DNA of 64,000 bases. Source: Rhizobacter sp. SG703 (lineage in GTDB: Bacteria; Pseudomonadota; Gammaproteobacteria; Burkholderiales; Burkholderiaceae_C). Where the stretch lies: NCBI RefSeq assembly GCF_012275445.1, contig NZ_JAAZQK010000011.1, positions 167,059 through 231,058 on the forward strand. The letters are read 5' to 3'. The number at the start of each line of letters is the position of its first letter. The first letter of the stretch is position 1. Position numbers and translations under genes: made by a program. Shown here piece after piece: positions 1 through 8,908 of the stretch. Under the pieces are notes generated by a model. The model saw nothing but the letters and a program-made list of their open reading frames with translations, ran no database searches and was not told the DNA's origin.

Positions 1-1
1 A

Positions 2-727
2 GAACTGTTCTTCAAGGACGGCGCGCCGTTCTTCGCGACCTCGCTGGCCGGCCACATCCGCAGCGACCTGCGGGCGAACCGCCGCAACCCGTACCAGCGC
101 ATGTTCGGCATGGAACTGAACCACGGCATGGACGACGGCAAGCCGCAGCCGTATGTGCGCGCCGAGTCGGCGAACGCCGAGTTCGTGCCGACCTTCGAGG
201 AGTTCCTGCGCGAGGTCTGGGTCGGCATGACCTACGTCGGCGCGACCGCCAGCAGCAACCCGACCGACCCGGCCAAGATCGTCACGCTGGTCAGCAAGCT
301 GAAGAACATGCTGTTGTCGCGCCGCCAGGACGGCAACCTGGCGCGCGAGGAGTTCTCGGCGGTCACCGCGATGTCGTGGTTCCACCTCACGCTCGAGTAC
401 AAGAACGACGGCGCCAGTTCGCCGATCATCAACTCGCTGCGCGCGCAGGCCAACGGCACCGAGCAGCGGCTGTTCAAGGTGGCCGAGCGCGTCGGGCTGC
501 CCGCGCACGGCCTGTCGAAGCACTACTTCGACATGGCCGATGCCATCTCGCGGATCCTGACCCAGATCGAGAGCAACGACTACGACACCACCGACAAGGT
601 GCGCGCGCTGTTCACGCCGGACACCACGCTGCAGGCCACGCCCGAGGCGGCGATGCGGACCATCATCACGCACTGGACGGCCATCACCGGGCGCGATGTC
701 AAGGCCCGCAAGGTCGCGCCCAACTGA
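2..727 (+). CDS. Hypothetical protein, 5'-truncated by window edge
   Basis: The open frame runs in from the left edge, so the true start lies outside the window; the visible part is 241 codons and ends in TGA. I do not recognise the family. The visible part is soluble-looking, without membrane segments or a visible catalytic motif, and has several amphipathic helical stretches in its C-terminal half. The stop lies 17 bases before the next gene, which has its own ribosome binding site, so the two are probably co-transcribed. Base composition matches the neighbours. That it is a gene is fairly sure from codon use and operon position; its function is unknown. Confidence 0.75.
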   Translation, partial: ELFFKDGAPFFATSLAGHIRSDLRANRRNPYQRMFGMELNHGMDDGKPQPYVRAESANAEFVPTFEEFLREVWVGMTYVGATASSNPTDPAKIVTLVSKLKNMLLSRRQDGNLAREEFSAVTAMSWFHLTLEYKNDGASSPIINSLRAQANGTEQRLFKVAERVGLPAHGLSKHYFDMADAISRILTQIESNDYDTTDKVRALFTPDTTLQATPEAAMRTIITHWTAITGRDVKARKVAPN

Positions 728-744
728 GCGGCGAGGGAGATGCC

Positions 745-3700
745 ATGAAGCCCGATTCCCCTTTCCTGTCGGCCTACCCGGCGCAGGAGCAAGAGACCGC
801 TCCCGACCTGCCGATGCGCGGCGGCGCCGGGCCAGGTGCGCTGCTGTTCGAGAGCCCGTACGTGCAGCTCGCGCTGGTCGGCCACGAGGCCGCCTTCGGC
901 GCCGACTCGCAGCAGGAGTGCGAGGCCTGCGGGTGCCATGAGCTCGAATCGGCCGATGAGCCGGCCGGCGAACTGGACAACGAGTGCGAGGTCGACGACA
1001 CGCCGGTGGTGAACGCCCCGCTGTCGGCCGGCGACCGCGCGTGGGTGCTCGACCTGCAGCATTCGGCGCTGGAGCGCCTGCCGGACCCGGCGCTGCAGCG
1101 CAAGTACCTGAAGGAGGTGGCCTGGAAGGACATCGAGTTCCCCGACAACGTGCCGCCCGGCGGCTCGGCCACCGCGGCCGTGAAGGCGCACTGGGCCTTG
1201 TCGGAGCGGCTGTTCGTCGACATGGCCCGCGTGACGCCGGAGCGCCGGGTGAACCTGGGCGACACGAAGATCGCGTTCCGCGCGCACCGCCCGGTGGCCG
1301 TGCCGGGCCAGGCAGGCCAGCAGCTGTACGCCGAAGCCGCGGAGGCCTTCCTGCGCATGCGGGAGGCGGCGCTGCAGGAAGGGGTACAGCTCGACATCGC
1401 GTCGTCGTGGCGCTCGCCGGCGCACCAGGCCCAGCTGAGCGCGGGGCAGCCGAACGCGAAGGCGGTGGCCGGCAAGAACTCCGCGCACATGTACGGGCTG
1501 GCGGTCGACCTGCAGATGTCGGTGCGCGGCCTCGACCTGACCGGCAAGAGCCAGACCCGCACCGCCGAGAAGATGGCCAAGCTGGTGCGCATGTACCGCT
1601 CGCCGGTCTACAAGTGGATGATGCTGCGCGCCAAGGGCTTCGGCTGGTACCCGTACCGGCGCGAGCCGTGGCACTGGGAATACAACCCGCCGGGGCTGAA
1701 GGCGCGCTTCGAGGGCGGCTCGTCGGCCGCGCCGGCACTGCCGTCCGGCACCTCGACCACCACGCTGTCGGGCGGCGGCCAGACGCCCGCCTGGGTCCGC
1801 TTCGCGCAGCGGGTGCTGAACGCGACCGAAGGCGAACGCCTGTCGGACGACGGCAACGCCGGCCCGATGACGCGTGCCGCGCTGGCGCGCTTTCGCGACA
1901 AGCACCGGCTCGGCAGCAGCTCGGGGCCGGGCAGCACGACCGACATCGCACTGACGCAGCGGGCGCTCGAACGGCTGGCGCAGGCGTCGATGTTCGCGTC
2001 GTACGGCACGCGCGACGCGAAGCTCGACCAAGCGCTGGCGGCGTTCCGCGCCGAGCGCCACCTCGGCTTCGGCGCGGTGCTCGACCCCGCCATCCGCAAC
2101 GCGCTGGCGGATGCGCTGCCATCGGCGTCGTCGGCGACATCGGCGAAGGCGCCGGCTGCTGCATCGGCGGCATCGGCGGCATCGGCCGCGCCCTCGGTCG
2201 GCGCCACGCCGGTGCCGCACCTCGGTGGCCAGGTCTGGCTGCTGAAGTCTGCCGCGCACCCGGAACCCGTCGCGATCTTCGTGCCGAAGGCCGCCCTCGG
2301 GCAGGCCAGCGTCGACGTGCTGTTCCACGTGCACGGCCTGCTCATCGGCGCCTCGCTGCCGCCGAAGCCGCCGGCCGGCTTCATCACCGCGGCGCCGTTC
2401 CGCCTCGGCGCGCTGGTGGATGCAGCGGGCCTGCCGATGGTGGTCGTCGTGCCGGCGATGAACTGGAACGCGCCGGGCGGCGTGACGGCCTCCGGCCAGA
2501 AGCACCCGCGCTGGAGCGCGCTGGCGCGGCCCGAACGGCTCAACGCATTGCTCGCCGACGTGCTGGCCGACGTGGCGCGCGTGCAGGGCCTGGGCCAGCC
2601 GCCGTCACTGCAACGGCTGGTGGTCTCCGGGCATTCGCGCGCCTACGACTTCCTCGAGCCGCTGCGCGCGCTGCACGCCGATCCGCAGATGGGCCAGGGC
2701 GCGCTCGCGCAACTGGCGCAGGTGTGGGCCTTCGACTCCACCTACGCCGGCGATCCGGCGGACTGGAAACGCTGGCTCGCCGACCGACCCGGGCTGCAGG
2801 CGCACTTCTTCTACATCGCTGGCTCGCCGACCCACGGCCGCGGCGATGCGTTCCACGCCGCACGGGGTGGCAACCTGCATGTGACGAAGGTGTCGAAGGC
2901 GCAGCACCACCAGGTGCCGGGGCTGCAGCTGCCGGCGCTGCTGGCGGGCTTGACTGGCGCTGCCGACCACGAGCTGGACGACTGGCTGCCGATGGAGGGC
3001 GAGGACCCCGATGCGCTGGAGGAGATCGACCGCCAGGACGAGTCCGGCGACGACGAGATGGACGAGCTCGTCGATGAGCTGTCGGACGAACTCGAAGCGG
3101 CGCACGACGACGAGGAGCCCGCCTGCGAAGATCCAGGCCACGAAGATGTCGACCACGAGCGAGCCGACGACGAAGGCGCGGACGACGAGGCCGAGTCCTT
3201 CGAGAACGACGAGGAAGCAGCCGCCGAGGCCGAGGTCGACGAGGCCTTCGAGGCCGGCCCGCAGACGGAAACGCCCGACGCGCTCGACCTGGCCCTGGGC
3301 GACAAGGCCCCGCTGCCGGTGCCCGCGGCGCGACCGGTGCCGTTCGCGCCGCTGCCGCCGCAGGGCAGCCACTGGCCGCTGCGCACCGCGCACCCGCAGG
3401 CGCGGGTGATCTCGTACAAGTTTCGCGAGCCCGACGGCATCGAAGGCCGCGCCGGCCGCATGTTCCTCGCCGAACGCAAGGGCCAACGCCACGGCGTCGT
3501 CACGCGCCGCCGGCATGTCGGCGTCGACCTGTTCGCGAAGGTCGGCGACGTGGTTCAGGCCTGCGAGAGCGGCACCATCGTGTCGTTCGCGTTCTTCTAC
3601 AAGGCGGCCTCGGGCCAGTCGACCTACCGGCTGCTGATCGAGCATGAGGGCTCGGGCGTCGTCGTCAACTACGGCGAGCTGACGAAGGCGTCGCTGAAGC

Positions 3701-4776
3701 AGCACGGCCTGGCCGTCGGCGACCGGGTGAGCGCGGGCCAGCCGATCGGCTTCGTCAGCGACACCGCGATGCTGCACTTCGAGACCTACGTGAAGGGCAG
3801 CCGGGCCACGGCCCGCTGGTGGCGCGACGAGAAGAACGCGCCGGCCTCGCTGCTGAACCCGACGCGCTACCTGCTGGCGCTGCGCGAGAACGTGGCCGGC
3901 ACCGACGCCGCAGGCAGCGGCGCCGCCGCGGGTGCGGCAGGTGGTGCCATCGCCGGTGCCATCGCCGTCGCCGGCACGCCGGCATCGACCACCCGGCCGC
4001 AGCCGCCCGCCGACCCCGCGGCCTTCCGCAGCTTCAGGCTGACGACCTACCACGTCGTCGACCAGGCCGACGAGCCGACGCACGACATCCGCATCCCGAT
4101 CCTCGGCGCCGACGGTCGCGCGATCGCCGATGGCAGCCCGGCGTTCTTCGCGAAGCTGGCGCTGGAGGGCACGGCCCGCCTCAGCGACGGCCGGCTGGTC
4201 AACGTGACCGGCCAATCGACGCCGGTGGCGCACGAACGCTATGCCGCCGTGCTCGACTACCACGAGCGGGTCTATGCGCGGCGCAATGCCAGGCTGAAGG
4301 CGCAAGGCCGGCCGCCGGTGCCGACGCGCTACTCCGGCATCTCGGTCGAAGGCGGCCGCGTCGTGCGCGCGATGACCTTCCACGAGGTGCCGGCGGCGAA
4401 ACGCGGCGTCGGCTACGGCACGCAGCGCCAGGTGCCGTACACGCCGTTCCGCACGCTGGCCGCCGACCTCGGGCTGAAGGCGAACTCCGAGCCGCGCTGG
4501 AAAGGCCACGGCGGCCTGGTGCCGGCGCACACGCCGGTCTACATCCGGGAGTTCGACGGCCTGACGCTGCCCGACGGCCGCGGCGGCAGCTTCGTGCACG
4601 ACGGCTGGTTCACCGTCAACGACACCGGCGGCGCGATCTTCGGTGCGCACTTCGATGTGTTCACCGGCAGTGCCGCGCTCGGCCGGCAGGTCAGGCTGCC
4701 GGCGGTCGGGCAGGTCTGGTTCCCGGGCATCGAGACGCGGGTGCCGCCGGGGTACGCGCACGGCCTGAAGGCATGA
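745..4776 (+). CDS. Multidomain cell-wall hydrolase-like protein (M15 + PG-binding + alpha/beta hydrolase-like + M23 + 3D domain)
   Basis: 1343 residues. ATG 745 is chosen because GAGGGAGA lies just upstream; the frame is open further 5' without a better start. Domains in order: two SPF/SPY motifs (residues 5-7 and 37-39) in a Cys/acidic N-terminus; VanY-type peptidase M15 (about 165-315) with SAH at 246-248, Asp255 and WHWEY at 309-313; a peptidoglycan-binding-like domain (about 345-390); an alpha/beta-hydrolase-like region (about 495-735) with a GHSRA nucleophile elbow at 629-633; a strongly acidic linker (about 744-838); an M23-like domain (about 885-1015) with HVGVD at 924-928 and LHFE at 1010-1013; and a C-terminal 3D domain (about 1095-1310) with Asp1293 and Asp1304. 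There is no signal peptide. The M23 HxH motif has Met in place of the first His. The SPF motifs recall cargo proteins of extracellular contractile injection systems, which is inference. A lysin or toxin-like effector is the likely role. Confidence 0.85.
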   Translation: MKPDSPFLSAYPAQEQETAPDLPMRGGAGPGALLFESPYVQLALVGHEAAFGADSQQECEACGCHELESADEPAGELDNECEVDDTPVVNAPLSAGDRAWVLDLQHSALERLPDPALQRKYLKEVAWKDIEFPDNVPPGGSATAAVKAHWALSERLFVDMARVTPERRVNLGDTKIAFRAHRPVAVPGQAGQQLYAEAAEAFLRMREAALQEGVQLDIASSWRSPAHQAQLSAGQPNAKAVAGKNSAHMYGLAVDLQMSVRGLDLTGKSQTRTAEKMAKLVRMYRSPVYKWMMLRAKGFGWYPYRREPWHWEYNPPGLKARFEGGSSAAPALPSGTSTTTLSGGGQTPAWVRFAQRVLNATEGERLSDDGNAGPMTRAALARFRDKHRLGSSSGPGSTTDIALTQRALERLAQASMFASYGTRDAKLDQALAAFRAERHLGFGAVLDPAIRNALADALPSASSATSAKAPAAASAASAASAAPSVGATPVPHLGGQVWLLKSAAHPEPVAIFVPKAALGQASVDVLFHVHGLLIGASLPPKPPAGFITAAPFRLGALVDAAGLPMVVVVPAMNWNAPGGVTASGQKHPRWSALARPERLNALLADVLADVARVQGLGQPPSLQRLVVSGHSRAYDFLEPLRALHADPQMGQGALAQLAQVWAFDSTYAGDPADWKRWLADRPGLQAHFFYIAGSPTHGRGDAFHAARGGNLHVTKVSKAQHHQVPGLQLPALLAGLTGAADHELDDWLPMEGEDPDALEEIDRQDESGDDEMDELVDELSDELEAAHDDEEPACEDPGHEDVDHERADDEGADDEAESFENDEEAAAEAEVDEAFEAGPQTETPDALDLALGDKAPLPVPAARPVPFAPLPPQGSHWPLRTAHPQARVISYKFREPDGIEGRAGRMFLAERKGQRHGVVTRRRHVGVDLFAKVGDVVQACESGTIVSFAFFYKAASGQSTYRLLIEHEGSGVVVNYGELTKASLKQHGLAVGDRVSAGQPIGFVSDTAMLHFETYVKGSRATARWWRDEKNAPASLLNPTRYLLALRENVAGTDAAGSGAAAGAAGGAIAGAIAVAGTPASTTRPQPPADPAAFRSFRLTTYHVVDQADEPTHDIRIPILGADGRAIADGSPAFFAKLALEGTARLSDGRLVNVTGQSTPVAHERYAAVLDYHERVYARRNARLKAQGRPPVPTRYSGISVEGGRVVRAMTFHEVPAAKRGVGYGTQRQVPYTPFRTLAADLGLKANSEPRWKGHGGLVPAHTPVYIREFDGLTLPDGRGGSFVHDGWFTVNDTGGAIFGAHFDVFTGSAALGRQVRLPAVGQVWFPGIETRVPPGYAHGLKA

Positions 4777-4843
4777 CGGGCAGGCGCGTGGACCGGCACG
4801 GCGCAGGTAAAGTCGCCAGCTCGATCGACTCGCCCGCCCTGCC

Positions 4844-5752
4844 GTGTCCGCCTCGTCCGATTCGCTCAAGTCCATCTTCTTCGCCCTCGGTGCCAACTTC
4901 GCGATCGCGATCGCGAAGACCGTCGGCGCGGTCTTCACCGGCTCGTCGTCGATGCTGGCCGAGGCCATCCATTCGTACGCCGACTGCGGCAACCAGGGCC
5001 TGCTGATCTGGGGCCTGAAGGAAGCGAAGAAGGCGCCGACCGCCGACCACCCGCTCGGCTACGGCAAGGCGATCTACTTCTGGAGCTTCATCGTCGCGCT
5101 GATGCTGTTCAGCATGGGCGGCCTGTTCTCGATCTACGAAGGCGTGCACAAGCTGCACGACACCGAGCCGGTGAAGTACGCCGGCGTCGCGATGGCCATC
5201 CTCGCGTTCGGCGTCGTGGCCGAGAGCGTCTCGCTGTGGGGCTGCCTGCGCGAGATCAACAAGGGGCGCGGCACGCAGACGCTGTGGCAGTGGTTCCGGC
5301 GCTCGCGGCAGAGCGAGCTGATCGTCGTGCTGGGCGAAGACCTGGCGGCGCTCGGCGGGCTGGTCGCCGCGCTCGGCTTCATCGGCCTGGCGGTGCTGAC
5401 CGGCAACCCGATGTGGGATGCCATCGGCTCGATCGCGATCGGCGTGCTGCTGGTCATCGTCGCGATCCTGGTCGGCACCGAGGTCAAGTCGCTGCTGGTC
5501 GGCCAGAGCGCCGAGCCGACGGTGCTGGCCGCGATGCGAGCGCACATCGCCGCGCAGCCCGAGGTGGCTCAGATCTACAACCTGCTGACGCAGCAGCTCG
5601 GCAACGACGTGATGGTGGCGGTGAAGGCCCGCATGGCGCCGCAGCCGTCGGACGTGGCGCTGATCGACGCGATCAACCGGGTCGAGGCCGGCCTGCGGGT
5701 GGCGTTTCCGTCGATCCGCTGGATCTTCTTCGAGCCCGACCTGAAGGACTGA
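4844..5752 (+). CDS. Cation diffusion facilitator family transporter
   Basis: 302 residues from a GTG start. An inner-membrane divalent metal/proton antiporter of the CDF family, expected to export metal from the cytosol. The N-terminal two thirds carry about six hydrophobic segments. Helix 2 has the HxxxD metal-site pattern (HSYAD, His43 and Asp47), and helix 5 has GEDLAA. The C-terminal ~90 residues form a soluble ferredoxin-like domain, and the chain ends in FEPDLKD. The gene starts 67 bases after the stop of the multi-hydrolase gene and lacks a strong ribosome binding site. Metal specificity cannot be read with confidence. A partial copy of a dispersed GC-rich repeat lies just after the stop. 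Confidence 0.9.
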   Translation: MSASSDSLKSIFFALGANFAIAIAKTVGAVFTGSSSMLAEAIHSYADCGNQGLLIWGLKEAKKAPTADHPLGYGKAIYFWSFIVALMLFSMGGLFSIYEGVHKLHDTEPVKYAGVAMAILAFGVVAESVSLWGCLREINKGRGTQTLWQWFRRSRQSELIVVLGEDLAALGGLVAALGFIGLAVLTGNPMWDAIGSIAIGVLLVIVAILVGTEVKSLLVGQSAEPTVLAAMRAHIAAQPEVAQIYNLLTQQLGNDVMVAVKARMAPQPSDVALIDAINRVEAGLRVAFPSIRWIFFEPDLKD

Positions 5753-5776
5753 CCGGCCCGGCGCTCGGCCCGCGCG

Positions 5777-6910
5777 TCAGAACAGCTCCTGTTGTCCGTT
5801 GGCCGGCGGCAGCCGCGGCTTGCGGAACTGCGTCAGGTCGAGTTCGGTGCGCACCCGGTTCATGCCGTGGCGCGCGCAGGCCTTGTGGAAGCGCTGCGAG
5901 ATCAGCTCGGCCCACACGCCCTCGCCCTTCATGCGCTTGCTGAAGGTGGCGTCGTAGTCCTTGCCGCCGCGCATGTCGCGGATGCGTGCCATCACGCGGG
6001 CCGCGCGCTGCGGGAAGTGCTGGTCCAGCCACTGCTGGAACAGCGGGTTCACCTCCCACGGCAGCCGCAGGATGATGCTGAAGGCCGAGCGTGCGCCGGC
6101 GTCGGCGGCGGCTTCGACGATGCGCTCGATCTCGGGCTCGTTGATGAACGGGATCACCGGCGAGATGCTGACGCCGACCGGCACGCCGGCCTCGGCCAGT
6201 GTCTGGATGGTGCGCAGCCGCCGCTGCGGCGACGCGGCGCGGGGCTCGAGGATGCGCGACAGCCCGGCGTCGAGCGAGGTCACCGACACGTAGACCGCCG
6301 CGAGACCGCGCGCGGCCATCGGCGCGATCAGGTCGAGGTCGCGCTCGACGCCGGACGACTTGGTGACGATCGAGAACGCATGGTCGCAGCCGTGCAGCAC
6401 CTCGATCACCGAGCGGGTGATGCCGAGCTTGCGTTCGACCGGCTGGTAGGCGTCGGTGGCCGAGCCGAGGTTCAGCATCTGCGGCTCGTAGGCGCGGCTC
6501 GCGAGCGCCTCGCGCAGCCGCTCGGCGGCATTGACCTTCGCGATGATGCGGGTCTCGAAATCGAGCCCGGGCGACATGTTGAGGTAGCTGTGCGTCGGCC
6601 GCGCGAAGCAGTAGATGCAGCCATGCTCGCAGCCGCGGTAGGGGTTGATCGACAGGTCGAAGTGCACGTCGGGCGATTCGTTGCTCGCGAGGATGCTCTT
6701 GACCCGTTCCTCGATGATGTGCGTGCTGCGTGGCAGGTGTTCTTCGCTGGCCTCTTGATCGAGCGTGCCCCAGCCGTCGTCGAAGTCTTCGCCGCCCTGC
6801 TTCGTGAAGCGGTGTTCGATGGCCCATGCGGTGCCGCGGCCCTTGATGGCGCCCGGGGTGGGCATGGACACGGGCATGGGAACGAGGGGCTGGATCAACT
6901 TCGGCGTCAT
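5777..6910 (-). CDS. PA0069-family radical SAM protein, LexA-box promoter
   Basis: 377 residues. The [4Fe-4S]/SAM motif CxxxCxxC is at Cys94, Cys98 and Cys101, followed by TIM-barrel-like sequence. It belongs to the PA0069 group of radical SAM proteins, sometimes compared with spore photoproduct lyase because of the motif, but without established chemistry. ATG 6910 is chosen because the upstream extension of the open frame runs antisense through the neighbouring SDR. The start codon touches a LexA box (6912-6927), so SOS induction is expected; from memory the Pseudomonas aeruginosa homologue is also in the LexA regulon. A DNA repair role is inference. It is transcribed in the same direction as the SDR upstream of it, with a 41-base gap that holds the operator. 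Confidence 0.9.
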   Translation of the reverse strand: MTPKLIQPLVPMPVSMPTPGAIKGRGTAWAIEHRFTKQGGEDFDDGWGTLDQEASEEHLPRSTHIIEERVKSILASNESPDVHFDLSINPYRGCEHGCIYCFARPTHSYLNMSPGLDFETRIIAKVNAAERLREALASRAYEPQMLNLGSATDAYQPVERKLGITRSVIEVLHGCDHAFSIVTKSSGVERDLDLIAPMAARGLAAVYVSVTSLDAGLSRILEPRAASPQRRLRTIQTLAEAGVPVGVSISPVIPFINEPEIERIVEAAADAGARSAFSIILRLPWEVNPLFQQWLDQHFPQRAARVMARIRDMRGGKDYDATFSKRMKGEGVWAELISQRFHKACARHGMNRVRTELDLTQFRKPRLPPANGQQELF

Positions 6911-6930
6911 ACTGTAAATATATACAGTAT
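6909..6930 (-). promoter_or_regulatory. LexA (SOS) box
   Basis: The core CTGTAAATATATACAG (6912-6927) fits the gammaproteobacterial and betaproteobacterial consensus CTGT-N8-ACAG exactly, and the palindrome extends by three more bases on each side. It is AT-rich in otherwise about 70% GC DNA and abuts the ATG of the radical SAM gene, so bound LexA should block transcription or initiation. It was found by eye; no other copy was noticed in the window. Confidence 0.9.
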
Positions 6931-6951
6931 TTTCCGCCGAAGCCAGCCGGA

Positions 6952-8013
6952 TCAGATCGCGCCGACACTCCCCGTCACCGGCAGCACGATGCCGGTGATG
7001 TAGCCGGAGCAGGCCGGCGACGCCAGGAACACATAGGCCGGCGACAGCTCCTCCGGCTGCGCGGCGCGCCGCATGTCGGTGTTCTGCCCGAAGGTGGCGA
7101 CCTTCTCGGCCGGCGAATCGGCCGGGTTCAGCGGTGTCCACACCGGCCCCGGCGCCACCGCGTTGACGCGGATGCCGCGGTGCAGCACGTTGCTCGCGAG
7201 CGATTTCGTGAACGCGTGGATCGCGCCCTTGGTCGTCGAATAGTCCAGCAGGTGCGCGCTGCCTTCGAGCCCGGTCACCGAGCCGGTGTTGATGATCGCC
7301 GCGCCCTTGCCCATGTGCGGCAACGCGGCGCGGGCCATGTGGAAGTAGCCGTAGACGTTGGTGCGCAGCGTCTCGTCGAAGCGCTCGTCGGTGATGTCCT
7401 CGATCGACTCGGCATGCTCCTGGAACGCGGCATTGTTGACCAGCACGTCGATCTTGCCGAAGGCCTTGACCGCCTGGTCGACAGCATGCCGGCAGAACGC
7501 CGGGTCGCGCACGTCGCCGGGAATCAGCACGCAGCGGCCGCCTTCGGCCTCGACGCAGCGCTTCGTTTCCTCGGCGTCTTCGTGCTCGTTCAGGTAGACG
7601 ATCGCGACGTCGGCCCCTTCGCGGGCGAACAACACCGCCACCGCGCGGCCGATGCCGGAATCGCCGCCGGTGATCAGCGCGGCGCTGTCCTGCAGCTTGT
7701 GGCTGCCTTCGTAGTACGGCGCGAGGAATTTCGGCTTCAGCTCGAGTTCGGCTTCCAGCCCGGGCTTGTCGATGTGCTGGGCCGGCAACTGCACCGGCTG
7801 CTCGCGGGCGCCGGCCTGCACCGGGGCCTTCTGGGCCTTGCGGGCCGGCTGGCCGGCAGGCTCCTTCTTCGCGTCGGCACGGTCCTGCGTCGCCTGGATG
7901 CGGCGCTGCTTCACCGCCACCGCTTCGCCGTCGTCGGCATGCGGGCGATCGGGGTTCGCGGCCTTGGCGGTCTTGGCGGTCGGCGAGGTCTTGCGGGCGG
8001 TCTGGGTCGGCAT
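6952..8013 (-). CDS. SDR family oxidoreductase, YghA-like
   Basis: 353 residues, NAD(P)-dependent short-chain dehydrogenase/reductase. The cofactor motif TGGDSGIG is at 115-122, NNAA at 193-196, and the catalytic Ser245, Tyr258 and Lys262 are present. The first ~75 residues are a Lys/Ala/Gln-rich extension before the Rossmann fold, as in the YghA / general stress protein 39 group. ATG 8013 has GGAG upstream; the open frame extends 15 codons further without support. Substrate unknown. The neighbours (SOS-controlled radical SAM gene, sigma-54 stress genes further on) suggest a stress role, but that is inference. Confidence 0.9.
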   Translation of the reverse strand: MPTQTARKTSPTAKTAKAANPDRPHADDGEAVAVKQRRIQATQDRADAKKEPAGQPARKAQKAPVQAGAREQPVQLPAQHIDKPGLEAELELKPKFLAPYYEGSHKLQDSAALITGGDSGIGRAVAVLFAREGADVAIVYLNEHEDAEETKRCVEAEGGRCVLIPGDVRDPAFCRHAVDQAVKAFGKIDVLVNNAAFQEHAESIEDITDERFDETLRTNVYGYFHMARAALPHMGKGAAIINTGSVTGLEGSAHLLDYSTTKGAIHAFTKSLASNVLHRGIRVNAVAPGPVWTPLNPADSPAEKVATFGQNTDMRRAAQPEELSPAYVFLASPACSGYITGIVLPVTGSVGAI

Positions 8014-8078
8014 GGCGCACTCCGGTTCGGGTCGATCCCGAACGGCGGCAAGCCGCATGCCCGCGGCGGCCTGTCGGA

Positions 8079-8783
8079 TCAGACCGGCAGCAACTGGCTG
8101 TCGCTGCGCCAGCTGGCGCGCACCGCGTTGTGCGTCAGCGCGCGCGCCGCACGTACCGCGGCGGTGGCGCCGGAGCGGCGGCTGGCCACCTGGTCGAGCC
8201 AGGCGGCGAGGATCGGGTTGCGGCGCGCGAGCGTCGTCCAGCTGCTGCGCCAGCAGCGCGCCAGGTCGGCATGCGGGTGCAGCTGGCGGCGTGCGCTGCG
8301 CGGCAGGTCCTGGCCGGCGTGTTCGCTGAACACCTTGCCGAGGTCGAACAGGAAGGCGGTGGCCGAGCAGACCTGCTGCAGCTCCGAGACGATCGGCGGC
8401 AGCGGCTTGCGGCTGCGCGCATCGTGGTCGGCGTTCATCGCGAACTCGGCCGCGGTGATGCTGGCTTCGAGCAGGCCGTACATCTCAGGATGGTGGTCGG
8501 TCGCGGCGGGCTGGGTCAGGAAGTGATCGAGGTTGCCGCTGCGCTCCAGCACCTGCGCGATGAACTCCTGCAGGTCCGGCGACCAGCGGCTGCACAGGCA
8601 AGCCAGGCGGTAGACCAGGTCGGCCGGCACGCCGAGGTAGGCGAGGTTGCCGGCGTTGATGCGGCGCACCAGCGTGGCCAGCAGGTTGTCGCCGCCCTGC
8701 CCGTGCTCCTCCAGGAAGCCCGACAGCGGCAGACGCAGCGCCGGCAGTGCGCGCCAGGAACGGTCGATGGAATCAGAGTTCAT
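8079..8783 (-). CDS. Hypothetical protein with degraded MobH/TraI-type HD-like domain
   Basis: 234 residues, predicted soluble. The central part resembles the HD-hydrolase core found at the N-terminus of MobH-type TraI relaxases: FLTQPA, then HHPEMYGLL, then LFDLGK, then HPHADLARCW. The canonical LxHS and LHDLGK histidines are replaced (LLEAS and LFDLGK), so metal-dependent catalysis is doubtful. No conjugation genes lie nearby. It sits between the SDR and the 1193-residue repeat protein, all on the minus strand, with a 125-base gap upstream. The assignment rests on a short motif resemblance; the gene itself looks real by codon bias. Confidence 0.65.
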   Translation of the reverse strand: MNSDSIDRSWRALPALRLPLSGFLEEHGQGGDNLLATLVRRINAGNLAYLGVPADLVYRLACLCSRWSPDLQEFIAQVLERSGNLDHFLTQPAATDHHPEMYGLLEASITAAEFAMNADHDARSRKPLPPIVSELQQVCSATAFLFDLGKVFSEHAGQDLPRSARRQLHPHADLARCWRSSWTTLARRNPILAAWLDQVASRRSGATAAVRAARALTHNAVRASWRSDSQLLPV

Positions 8784-8908
8784 GCAGGTCTCGCTGGTGT
8801 ATCCCTGAAAACGGATTCTGCGAGACGGACCGGTCGGCCAGCCAACGATAAAGAGGCAATACCGTGCCTATTCCTCGGGGGTGTCAGACAGCGGCAACAC
8901 GCCGGGTT

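Noticed and set aside
580..2505. Long antisense frame opposite the multi-hydrolase gene
   Set aside because: Arg/His-rich, no motif, no ribosome binding site; the plus-strand domains are unambiguous.
5777..8020. A 747-codon open frame covering the radical SAM gene and running on through the SDR locus
   Set aside because: Only the part from ATG 6910 has family sequence. The rest is an off-frame read of the SDR gene on the same strand and crosses the LexA box.
8834..8856. A sigma-54-like sequence (GGCACGGTATTGC on the minus strand) before the 8079-8783 gene
   Set aside because: Only nine bases separate GG and GC; sigma-54 promoters need ten.
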